NCBI RefSeq assembly: GCF_005503445.1
Contig: NZ_SCOH01000037.1
Location: 1-51,804 of the forward strand
DNA: 51,804 bases
Direction of reading: 5' to 3'
Source of the DNA: Chitinivorax sp. B
GTDB lineage: Bacteria > Pseudomonadota > Gammaproteobacteria > Burkholderiales > SCOH01
In this document: positions 44,860 through 51,804 of the stretch, piece after piece
Numbering within the stretch: position 1 is the first letter of the stretch
How the letters are laid out: each line of letters starts with the position of its first letter
Made by a program: the position numbers and the translations under genes
The notes under the pieces: model-generated
What the model was told of the DNA's origin: nothing
Databases searched by the model: none
The model's input: the letters and a program-made list of their open reading frames with translations, nothing else

Positions 44860-46125
44860 ATGTTAATAAATAACTGGAAGCTGGGTTTGTTGACGCTGTG
44901 TGGAATAGGGTGGGGTACTGCCATTGCGGCTACCAATTCAATATTGGATGAGACTGCAAATTTGGAGGATTTCGATTATCTCTGGTCACAGATGAATACT
45001 CACTATGTCTACTTCGGTAAAAAGCAGGTGGATTGGGCCAAGGTCAAGCAGCTGTATCGTGATCAGGCGGGACAAGCTAATAACACGCGTGAATTGATCG
45101 GGGTGCTGGAGCGAACGTTGGACGAGCTTTATGACGCTCACACCCACCTGAAAGCCAATACCATCAAGTCTTCGCGCTTGGTACCTACAGGGCTGGACAT
45201 GTGGGCCGAATGGTGTGATGGCAAGGCTGTGGTTACTCAGCTACGGGCGGGCTTCAGCGCTGAACAGGCTGGCTTATACCCCGGTATGGTTGTGACAGCA
45301 ATGAATGGCGTGCCTATCGGGGAAGCTGTTCAACGCAAGCTTGGTCAAGCACTGAAAGCGGATGATATGGAGGCACGTAACTGGGCATTGCGGTCTGTTT
45401 TGGCTGGCACGCGTGAGCAAGCCCGAACTGTTGAAGTGGAAGACCAGGGCCAGCGTGTCACTTATCAACTGGATCAAGCTACCCATCAAACTGTCGACCA
45501 GCCTAATCCAACTGCCAATGTAGATTGGCGGCATTTGGGCGACAATTTGGGTTACGTCCGTATCAACAATTATCTAGGTGACACCGAGACGGTGAAACAG
45601 TTTGACCGTGCGCTCATCAAGTTACGGCATACCAAAGGGCTGATTTTGGACCTGCGTAATACGCCCAGTGGCGGCAATACCAATGTGGCAGAACCTATTC
45701 TGGGGCGCCTGATCGACCATACGGTGTCTTATCAGAAGGGTGTACCGATGCAAGGTAAGCCGTGGGTACGGAAGGTGCAGTCACGTGGTTGGACTTATCG
45801 CCAACCCGTGGTCGTATTGGTGGGACGCTGGACGGCCAGCATTGGCGAAGCCATGGCGATCGGGCTGGATGCAATGAATCGAGCCACCATTGTCGGTACA
45901 CCGATGGCGGGTCTGAATGGTGCGGTATTCGATCTGACCTTGCCACGTTCACAAATTCGGCTGGCTTATTCTGCGGAACGCCTTTATCACATGAATGGCA
46001 CCCCGCGAGAGACGTTTCAGCCACCGGTATTGGTCCAAGTTGAAATAGCTACAAGTAAAGATCCGATTTTGGATACCGGGGTTGAAACATTGAAGGCCCG
46101 TTTGGCGAAAATGGTCAGTCGCTAA
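44860..46125 (+). CDS. S41-family peptidase with PDZ-like domain
   Basis: 421 residues. A signal peptide (cleavage after I-A-A near 24) exports it. An N-terminal helical part is followed by a PDZ-like segment (A-G-L-Y-P-G-M-V-V-T-A-M-N-G-V-P) near 139-153, and the S41 core: G-L-I-L-D-L-R-N-T-P-S-G-G, then W-T-A-S-I-G-E-A-M-A, with nucleophile Ser327, and I-V-G-T-P-M-A-G. The Lys of the CtpA Ser-Lys dyad is not evident, so it is closer to the tricorn/IRBP-like subgroup. AGGA precedes the ATG. Its stop overlaps the stop of the convergent gene. Confidence 0.87.
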   Translation: MLINNWKLGLLTLCGIGWGTAIAATNSILDETANLEDFDYLWSQMNTHYVYFGKKQVDWAKVKQLYRDQAGQANNTRELIGVLERTLDELYDAHTHLKANTIKSSRLVPTGLDMWAEWCDGKAVVTQLRAGFSAEQAGLYPGMVVTAMNGVPIGEAVQRKLGQALKADDMEARNWALRSVLAGTREQARTVEVEDQGQRVTYQLDQATHQTVDQPNPTANVDWRHLGDNLGYVRINNYLGDTETVKQFDRALIKLRHTKGLILDLRNTPSGGNTNVAEPILGRLIDHTVSYQKGVPMQGKPWVRKVQSRGWTYRQPVVVLVGRWTASIGEAMAIGLDAMNRATIVGTPMAGLNGAVFDLTLPRSQIRLAYSAERLYHMNGTPRETFQPPVLVQVEIATSKDPILDTGVETLKARLAKMVSR

Positions 46126-47183
46126 GTGTCACTGATTTCAAGCTTACCAGAGCCGGGCAGCGACTCGACCAAGGCCGGCCCAAGCAGCAAGGATGGGGTG
46201 TAGTACCCGCCCGGCACGCTGGGCTCGGCCAATAATTGTTGAACAACGTACAGCGAGCCATCGATCGTCAACTGATACCCGTTGGCGGTACGGATACGGG
46301 CAGTTTTGGTCTGGCCGTAAGCATTGCGAACCTCACCCCAAACCCAGGTCGGGGCACTCTTGCGGTTGGCTTCATTCGGGCCTTGTATGCGTCGCTCAAT
46401 CAGTGTTTTCAACAGCCGCTGTACCACGCCAACGCCCAATACTGGCCTGATCCAATTTAAACGTCGTATTTGGCTGATCATCTTGGGTGGCATGCTCATG
46501 AAAACCTCAATATTGGGTACGCCAGTACTGTAAAACGCAGTGGCAATATCTCCCCAGGGAATTGTCACTGCATGAGTATCCCCATCACCAAAATCGATTT
46601 GCCGGGTTTTGAAGGCAAAAGGGACAGTGGTGATCTGCCCGTTCTTGCGTACCTTGCCGCCATGGGCCATACCTTCTACTGATGTTTTGGCGGTACCGGG
46701 GCTCAGCCGACTTTTTGACGAAAATCCCAGCACCAATTCGGTCGCGTCCGGCATGGCTGATTTCAGCGCGGCTGCTACACAATCGGTAGGGATGACATCA
46801 AACCCGACACCTGGGCAGAGGACGATTCCGGCGGCATGGGCTGCGGTATGTTTACCATGTGCAAATTCGAAGGCATTGATTTCACCCGTGATGTCCAGAT
46901 AATGGCTGCGCTGCCGTAAGCATGCAGCAATCATTGGCTGACTGGTAGCCGAAAACGGACCTGCGCAATTCAACACTAATTTGACCCCAGCCATGGCCCG
47001 GTCAATTGCGTCAGGCTGGTCAAGTGAGAAGATACGTTTTTCCAGTCCCAATTGGCGGGCCAGTTCAGCAATCATGCCCTCGCGTCGCCCGGCCAGGATT
47101 GGATGCAGGCCAAGTTGTGCCGCTTGCTTGGCAATCAACTGACCGGTGTAACCGTTTGCACCATAGATCATCCAGTCAGACAT
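46122..47183 (-). CDS. Saccharopine dehydrogenase-like NAD(P)-binding protein
   Basis: 353 residues. The N-terminal Rossmann motif Y-G-A-N-G-Y-T-G-Q-L-I-A is followed by L-N-C-A-G-P-F and H-Y-L-D-I-T-G-E, characteristic of the saccharopine dehydrogenase-like trans-acting enoyl reductase group. The substrate is unknown; members act on lipid enoyl chains or unknown compounds. AGGAG lies eight bases before ATG 47183. The gene follows the two-domain FabG gene by 11 bp on the same strand, so the two are probably one operon and possibly one lipid-modifying pathway. Confidence 0.88.
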   Translation of the reverse strand: MSDWMIYGANGYTGQLIAKQAAQLGLHPILAGRREGMIAELARQLGLEKRIFSLDQPDAIDRAMAGVKLVLNCAGPFSATSQPMIAACLRQRSHYLDITGEINAFEFAHGKHTAAHAAGIVLCPGVGFDVIPTDCVAAALKSAMPDATELVLGFSSKSRLSPGTAKTSVEGMAHGGKVRKNGQITTVPFAFKTRQIDFGDGDTHAVTIPWGDIATAFYSTGVPNIEVFMSMPPKMISQIRRLNWIRPVLGVGVVQRLLKTLIERRIQGPNEANRKSAPTWVWGEVRNAYGQTKTARIRTANGYQLTIDGSLYVVQQLLAEPSVPGGYYTPSLLLGPALVESLPGSGKLEISDT

Positions 47184-47194
47184 TGGCTTCGCTC

Positions 47195-48496
47195 CTATCG
47201 TCCCATCATGTGCAGCCCACAAACCCGAATTGTTGTTCCGCTGACTGCCATGGCTTCCGGCCTGGCAAGAAATCCCACTACATTTGCGACATCTTGTGGC
47301 GTGCCAGCCTGACCCAATGCATTCAGCCGTTGCGCCACTTGCCGATGTAAGTAAGGAATGCGATCGGTCATGGGCGTTTGGATAAAGCCGGGTGCAACAG
47401 CATTGATGGATATCCGCCGATTGGCCAGCTCAGACGCCATTGCCTTGACGTAGCCAATGATGCCAGCCTTGGATAAAGCATAGTTGGTTTGTCCTGCATT
47501 GCCTGCCACGCCGCTGATGGACGACAGGCAGATCACGCGACTATTCTGTTGCAGTTGGTTTTTCACCAACGCATCCGTCAGTCGCTGACTGGCAAACAAA
47601 TTGACATCCAGCACACTTTGCCATTCAGTGTGGCTCATATGCTTGAAAGTGCGGTCACGTGCCATGCCTGCATTGTTGACCAACACATTCAGCCCATCGA
47701 AATCTGATATCCGATCGCACAGTTCGTCAGCCGCATTGCGTGCGGTGATGTCCAGCAGAATGGCTGTGCTGCCAATGGCCGCCATAGTGGCTTCCAACGG
47801 GCTGCCGGCCCGGTCTACACCAATTACTTGCATGCCGTCCCGTCGCAACTGTTGTGCAATCGCCAACCCAATACCTTGAGCAGCCCCGGTAACCAAGGCC
47901 GTTTGTGCCTCTCGACGCCGTTCTCCGTAACGGCTTAGTGAGGCTGGATGGTATCCCACCATCAATACCTGTCCGGATAGGTAGGCGCTGCGAGGTGAAG
48001 CCAGGAAAGCAACCCAGGGTGCCAAACCTGGCGTCTCTTCTAGGCCCACGGTCAGCAGATTGACGGTAGAACCTTTGCGCCCAAGCTCCTTAGCCAAGCT
48101 ACGAGCAAAGCCTGATAAGGCTTCACAGATAATGGGAGCCTGTAGCCCGATATGACTGGCCAGCAAGATGATGCGGCTATGGGTGGGCAGGGTACTCATG
48201 CGTGGACACAACACGCCATACAAGTCAGCCAGGGAGATTGTGTTGGTCCAATCACTGCAATCGATCAGCCAGGCTTCCGCAGGTAATGGTCTGTTTTCGT
48301 TGTCAAACAGCCAGCTTGCATGGGTATTCAGCATGGATGTCAACCGGCCACCTTGTACCACTCGAATTGATACATTGGCCAAATCGTCTGGTCCAAATGG
48401 GTCTGCCAATCGCCTTAACGGTGGGCAGGGCGGAATAGGAGTGCCTAGTTTGCGAAGCAGTTTGAGCCACGCGGGTTCGGTAGAGGTTGGCAACAT
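47195..48496 (-). CDS. Two-domain (high-molecular-weight) FabG-like 3-oxoacyl reductase
   Basis: 433 residues, twice the size of a single SDR. The C-terminal half is a canonical SDR: cofactor motif T-G-A-A-Q-G-I-G (203-210), N-N-A-G (274-277), catalytic Ser326, Tyr339 and Lys343 (N-Y-A-L-S-K). The N-terminal half (residues about 45-185) is an SDR-like domain without the T-G-x-x-x-G-x-G and Tyr-x-x-x-Lys motifs, so it is degenerate, perhaps structural. This matches the HMwFabG/FabG4 type that reduces long-chain 3-oxoacyl-CoA or ACP with NADH. It heads the transcript toward the saccharopine-type gene. No good Shine-Dalgarno is seen before ATG 48496. Confidence 0.9.
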   Translation of the reverse strand: MLPTSTEPAWLKLLRKLGTPIPPCPPLRRLADPFGPDDLANVSIRVVQGGRLTSMLNTHASWLFDNENRPLPAEAWLIDCSDWTNTISLADLYGVLCPRMSTLPTHSRIILLASHIGLQAPIICEALSGFARSLAKELGRKGSTVNLLTVGLEETPGLAPWVAFLASPRSAYLSGQVLMVGYHPASLSRYGERRREAQTALVTGAAQGIGLAIAQQLRRDGMQVIGVDRAGSPLEATMAAIGSTAILLDITARNAADELCDRISDFDGLNVLVNNAGMARDRTFKHMSHTEWQSVLDVNLFASQRLTDALVKNQLQQNSRVICLSSISGVAGNAGQTNYALSKAGIIGYVKAMASELANRRISINAVAPGFIQTPMTDRIPYLHRQVAQRLNALGQAGTPQDVANVVGFLARPEAMAVSGTTIRVCGLHMMGR

Positions 48497-48930
48497 GGTT
48501 GGTCCGAAGCTGACTGTATATAGGCCACCATTTTGCCGAGAGTCTCACATGCGGTGGTCATAATTGGCTTCAATGGCCGTGGCGGTACAGCACTTTGGGC
48601 GGAAATAATCTGAGCTTCAATGACAAAACGAGAGACTAGACTGAGTGGGAAAACTGACCAGCATTCGCCAAATATGTTAGTACCGCATATATCATCAGAT
48701 GCAGACGTGATCACTAATACATCAGTGATGTCACCGTCTATAAGCATTTCTTGACTGATACCGCCATTCGCTGGTTTGCGCCATGGGTTGCTTGATCTGC
48801 TGAGCATTGTCTGGATATTTACCTTTGTAGTCGGCGGGGGCAATGCATAGCTAAGGCGCAAGTAGTCAATGGGTCTTTTATGGTCGATTAATTGTTTTGC
48901 CCTCCTATTGCACTTGAAAGGAGTATTGGT
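48497..48930. other. Intergenic region, divergent promoters, no gene supported
   Basis: A minus-strand frame at 48445-48861 (138 codons) overlaps the FabG start by 52 bp, has no ribosome binding site and no recognisable composition, so it is not called. The region would hold the promoters of the divergent FabG and DHFR-like genes. Confidence 0.4.
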
Positions 48931-49503
48931 ATGAGAAAGATCATCGCTGCTCTGCAGGTTTCATTGGATGGACTGATTGAGGGGCCACATGGCGAATTGG
49001 ATTGGGTAGAAACATGGGAGGACACATTTGATCTGCTTCCACAAATCGATACCTGTATTCTTGGGCGTGGCATGTATCCGGGCTATGAGCGGTACTGGCA
49101 AGCGATTTTGACCGACCCTGACGGCCTGTTGCCATTTTCTGGTAAGCCACCATCACAGAGCGAAATCGATTACGCACACTTTGCCGAGAAAACACCACAT
49201 ATTGTGCTATCGAAAACGCTGGAAACGGTTAGTTGGAAAAATACGCGTATCGTGCGGAGTATTGATGAAATTAGCCGGTTGAAGCGTGAACCGGGCAAAG
49301 ATATTCATGCTGTAGGTGGGGCTGCACTGGTTTCAACCTTGATGAATGTCGGCCTGATTGATGAGCTTCGATTGGTCGTGCACCCGATTGTCTTGGGGCA
49401 GGGGAAGCCACTTTTCAACGAGGTAAAGGAGCGGCATACATTGAACCTTGTCGAGGTGAAATCGTTGCAGCGGGGTTTGGTTCGCCTGACTTATCGTATA
49501 TGA
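48931..49503 (+). CDS. DHFR/RibD C-terminal-domain protein
   Basis: 190 residues. The N-terminus M-R-K-I-I-A-A-L-Q-V-S-L-D-G-L-I-E-G starts the RibD_C/dihydrofolate-reductase-like fold; I-L-G-R-G-M-Y near 49 and the C-terminal H-A-V-G-G-A-A-L-V-S-T-L and L-V-V-H-P-I-V-L-G-Q-G-K-P-L-F form the NADPH site. These small proteins (YyaP/YwjB-like) are reductases of unknown substrate, and are not the housekeeping FolA. AAAGGAG lies before the ATG at good distance. A hairpin follows the stop. Confidence 0.9.
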   Translation: MRKIIAALQVSLDGLIEGPHGELDWVETWEDTFDLLPQIDTCILGRGMYPGYERYWQAILTDPDGLLPFSGKPPSQSEIDYAHFAEKTPHIVLSKTLETVSWKNTRIVRSIDEISRLKREPGKDIHAVGGAALVSTLMNVGLIDELRLVVHPIVLGQGKPLFNEVKERHTLNLVEVKSLQRGLVRLTYRI

Positions 49504-49521
49504 CGAAAACGGGTATAAATA

Positions 49522-49551
49522 AATGGCGGGTCTTCATCCGAATCCGCCATT
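49522..49551. terminator. Hairpin after the DHFR-like gene
   Basis: AATGGCGGGT (49522-49531) pairs with ATCCGCCATT (49542-49551) with one G-T wobble and a 10-nt loop. No T-run follows on the plus strand, so it is a weak terminator candidate. Confidence 0.5.
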
Positions 49552-49658
49552 GTGTATTACCTTCGCAGCACTGCAATTGGGGTGGCCTGGGCCTGGCGTG
49601 AGCGATATCATTGGCGGTTCCTTCCCTCTTGTTCCACCAATCCAGAAGTTGTAGCTCG

Positions 49659-50558
49659 ATGTCCTCTCAAAACAAAGCCTATATGTTCGGCCTGATGGCC
49701 GTGTTTTTTTGGTCTACGGTGGCCACGGCATTCAAAATCAGTCTTTCGCACTTGACACCGGCTCAGTTGGTGCTGTACGCGACCATGTCGTCCAGCTTGT
49801 TTTTATTGAGCTGGATGTTGATCAGTCGACGTGGAGCGGAGCTGGTATCGGGGATTCGCCGGTACTGGCGAGTATCGCTACTGTTTGGTGGTTTGAACCC
49901 ATTCGTCTATTACCTGATTTTGTTCCAGGCCTATGACCGATTGCCCGCGCAGGAGGCACAGGCAATCAATTACACCTGGGCGCTGACCATGGCCTTGTTG
50001 GCGGTGCCGGTGTTGAAACAGCGCTTACATCGTTTTGATATGGTGGCCGCGCTGATGTGTTACATGGGGGTCCTGATCATCGCCACACGTGGCCATCCGC
50101 TTTCATTGAATTTCTCGGATTTGGGTGGCGTGGGGTTTGCTTTGTTGAGCACGTTGCTCTGGTCCAGCTACTGGTTGTTGAACACCCGTGACCAGCGGGA
50201 GCCTGTGCTGGGGTTGACGCTGAATTTTCTGTTCAGCCTGCCATTGATTTTGATCTGGTGTGGGGTGACAGATGAGTTGAAACCTGTGGCATGGCAAGGC
50301 TTGGCAGGGGCGGCTTATATCGGGGTGTTTGAAATGGGGCTGACATTTGTACTGTGGTTGCAAGCCATGCGTTTGACAACCAGTGCGGCACGGATTTCCA
50401 ATTTGATTTTTCTGTCACCGTTGATGTCGCTGGTATTTATCAGCTTCTTGCTTGGTGAGCAGATTCTGCCATCGACGATTGCTGGGCTGGGGGCGATTCT
50501 GCTGGGCTTGGTTGTGCAGCAGTGGGGCGCCAGGCAGGCCCCCCCGGCTGCTGCATAA
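49659..50558 (+). CDS. DMT-superfamily transporter (EamA type)
   Basis: 299 residues with about ten hydrophobic helices arranged as two EamA repeats: first repeat M-F-G-L-M-A-V-F-F-W-S-T-V-A-T-A-F-K, second beginning near L-G-G-V-G-F-A-L-L-S-T-L-L-W-S-S-Y-W. These inner-membrane carriers export metabolites or amino acids; substrate not determinable. ATG at 49659 is chosen because it directly precedes the first helix; the frame is open from 49611. It converges on the SrkA gene with 11 bp between stops. Confidence 0.9.
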   Translation: MSSQNKAYMFGLMAVFFWSTVATAFKISLSHLTPAQLVLYATMSSSLFLLSWMLISRRGAELVSGIRRYWRVSLLFGGLNPFVYYLILFQAYDRLPAQEAQAINYTWALTMALLAVPVLKQRLHRFDMVAALMCYMGVLIIATRGHPLSLNFSDLGGVGFALLSTLLWSSYWLLNTRDQREPVLGLTLNFLFSLPLILIWCGVTDELKPVAWQGLAGAAYIGVFEMGLTFVLWLQAMRLTTSAARISNLIFLSPLMSLVFISFLLGEQILPSTIAGLGAILLGLVVQQWGARQAPPAAA

Positions 50559-50569
50559 AGTGAGCAGGT

Positions 50570-51559
50570 TTACACCGCCAATGGTGGTTCATCCAGGGCG
50601 GCCAATTGCTCTCTCAAGGTGAGAATGTGCTCTTCCCAGTAGCGCTGACTGTTGAACCATGGAAAGGCACTGGGAAAGGCTGGGTCTGACCAGCGCTGCG
50701 CAAGCCAACTGGCGTAATGCATGATGCGTAGGGTACGCAAGGGCTCGATCAACCAGAGTTCTTGCTCATCCATATCATGAAATGTGCTGTATTCATCCAG
50801 TAGTGTGCCCAGTTGATATTGTTGGCTGGTGCGGTCGCCAGACAGTAGCATCCAAAGGTCCTGGATAGCTGGCCCCATGCGAGCATCGTCAAAATCCACA
50901 AAATGCGGACCCGCATCTGTCCAGAGCAGGTTGCCTGGGTGGCAATCGCCATGTAGACGAATGGCTTTGACCCCACCGGCCAGTGCCCAACGCGCATTCA
51001 GTTTCTCAATCAATTGCTCTGCCAGCGTGCTGTAAGCCAAGCGTAACTCTGGCGGGATAAAGTCATGTTCCAGCAAGTATTGGCTGGGTACTAGCCCGAA
51101 ATGGGCAATATCCAAGGTTGGACGATGTGCGAAGTCGGTGCAGGCGCCGATGGCGTGAATGCGACCAAGGAAGCGGCCAATCCATTGCAGGGTTGCTTCG
51201 TCATCCAGCTCAGGCGTGCGGCCTGCACGGCGTGGGAACAGTGCAAAGCGGAATGCGCCATGCGTCAATAACGTTTGACCATGGATGTCGAGTGGAGCGA
51301 CAACTGGGATCTCGGCCTCCGCCAGTGCTTGGGAGAAAGCATGTTCTTCCAGGATGGCTGCGTCGGACCAGCGACCAGGTCGGTAGAACTTGGCAATCAG
51401 TGGTGGGCCATCTTCCTGGCCAACTTGATAGACTCGGTTTTCATAACTGTTGAGTGCCAGTAAGCGACCATCGCAAAGGTGGCCTGTAGCATCAACGGCA
51501 TCGAGCATCACATCAGGCGTTAGCTCTGCATAGGGGTGTTGGGTTGTCATGCCTGCCAT
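50570..51559 (-). CDS. srkA: Stress response serine/threonine kinase SrkA (YihE/RdoA)
   Basis: 329 residues, the expected length. The APH-like kinase fold shows L-N-S-Y-E-N-R-V-Y-Q-V near 35-45, the phosphate-binding I-A-K-F-Y-R-P-G-R-W (lysine), catalytic H-G-D-C-H-P-G-N near 202-209 and V-D-F-D-D near 218-222. SrkA protects cells from envelope stress and reactive oxygen and controls MazEF-linked death in E. coli. Two ATG codons (51559, 51550) are possible; neither has a strong Shine-Dalgarno, and the longer one is given. Confidence 0.93.
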   Translation of the reverse strand: MAGMTTQHPYAELTPDVMLDAVDATGHLCDGRLLALNSYENRVYQVGQEDGPPLIAKFYRPGRWSDAAILEEHAFSQALAEAEIPVVAPLDIHGQTLLTHGAFRFALFPRRAGRTPELDDEATLQWIGRFLGRIHAIGACTDFAHRPTLDIAHFGLVPSQYLLEHDFIPPELRLAYSTLAEQLIEKLNARWALAGGVKAIRLHGDCHPGNLLWTDAGPHFVDFDDARMGPAIQDLWMLLSGDRTSQQYQLGTLLDEYSTFHDMDEQELWLIEPLRTLRIMHYASWLAQRWSDPAFPSAFPWFNSQRYWEEHILTLREQLAALDEPPLAV

Positions 51560-51804
51560 TTTACTCGGATGACCTGAGGCTGTTGACCTAATTCCAAGGT
51601 GTCGCCAAAAACAGTATGGAATGGTTGAGTGATGCTGGTAGCGACGTAAAGCAGCTTGACTCGCTTCAACTTGAAATGATGAGCCCTAAGAGCCACCCCT
51701 TTCAAGGTCTTCCCACCCGAGCCTTCTTGAGTACGCGAGCAGTTGAGACGTGGGCGCGGGCGAGCTTGCCGTCCACATAACCCTTTGGCTGGTCGATTTT
51801 GGGG
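51560..51804. other. Right edge: no identified gene
   Basis: On the minus strand a 33-codon open frame enters from the right edge and stops at 51702-51704 (ending V-L-K-K-A-R-V-G-R-P). A second frame stays open through to the srkA start region. Neither is recognisable, and the true gene, if any, begins outside the window. Confidence 0.3.

Noticed and set aside
48445-48861. 138-codon minus-strand frame upstream of the FabG gene
   Set aside because: No ribosome binding site, overlaps the FabG start by 52 bp, and has no recognisable features.

Overview
The window looks like chromosome of a Gram-negative betaproteobacterium, possibly of the Neisseriales/Chitinivorax type. This rests on gene content and order, not on a database match. 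Supporting features are the purM-purN-DUF3108-rsmB-like block with divergent hda and a HAD phosphatase, a 1276-residue DUF3683 flavin/iron-sulfur oxidoreductase, frataxin (cyaY) beside a tiny LptM lipoprotein, and both PEP-CTERM and GlyGly-CTERM proteins. I see no rRNA, tRNA, CRISPR array, complete insertion sequence or prophage. Coding density is high, and most genes are intact, ordinary chromosomal genes.

Layout. 1-6.9 kb: an actin-fold-like protein diverges from a large SARP/BTAD-AAA-TPR regulator; their shared promoter region holds a direct repeat with 11-bp period. A YeeZ-like epimerase and a ferredoxin-flavin reductase follow. 6.9-13.3 kb: FemAB-like acyltransferase, lptM, cyaY, a YqaA-like membrane protein and the DUF3683 enzyme. 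13.3-15.8 kb: a rhombosortase convergent with, and overlapping by 25 bp, a subtilisin-like protease that carries a GlyGly-CTERM tail, so enzyme and probable substrate lie side by side. 16.1-19.0 kb: a tight cluster (asparaginase-domain, VOC, HIT and a 536-residue unknown). 19.3-22.1 kb: quinone oxidoreductase and a TPP enzyme. 22.4-23.2 kb: a PEP-CTERM protein with a candidate sigma-54 promoter. 23.5-28.8 kb is the most accessory-looking part: an uncharacterised helical-repeat protein divergent from an intact class D beta-lactamase, an acyltransferase, a DUF2087 protein and a small P-loop kinase whose ribosome binding site lies in a hairpin. 28.8-36.7 kb: DUF2167 protein, PAP2-like, HAD phosphatase, hda, purM, purN, DUF3108 and rRNA methyltransferase-like genes. 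36.7-51.8 kb: a FliD-like protein outside any flagellar cluster, DUF945, an MscS channel, a desaturase, RidA, an EEP-family protein, YceI, an S41 protease, a saccharopine-dehydrogenase-like protein, a two-domain FabG, a DHFR-like protein, a DMT transporter and SrkA.

Points that most deserve a second look: (i) the rhombosortase/GlyGly-CTERM protease pair; (ii) a 20-bp element, itself a tandem of TGTGACAG, present upstream of the beta-lactamase gene and again inverted (19/20 identical) inside its signal-peptide codons; (iii) the 11-bp-period repeat in front of the SARP-type regulator, a spacing known for operators of that family; (iv) the candidate sigma-54 promoter of the PEP-CTERM gene; (v) the hairpin covering the ribosome binding site of the P-loop kinase. 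All family assignments come from reading motifs by eye; no search or structure prediction was run.
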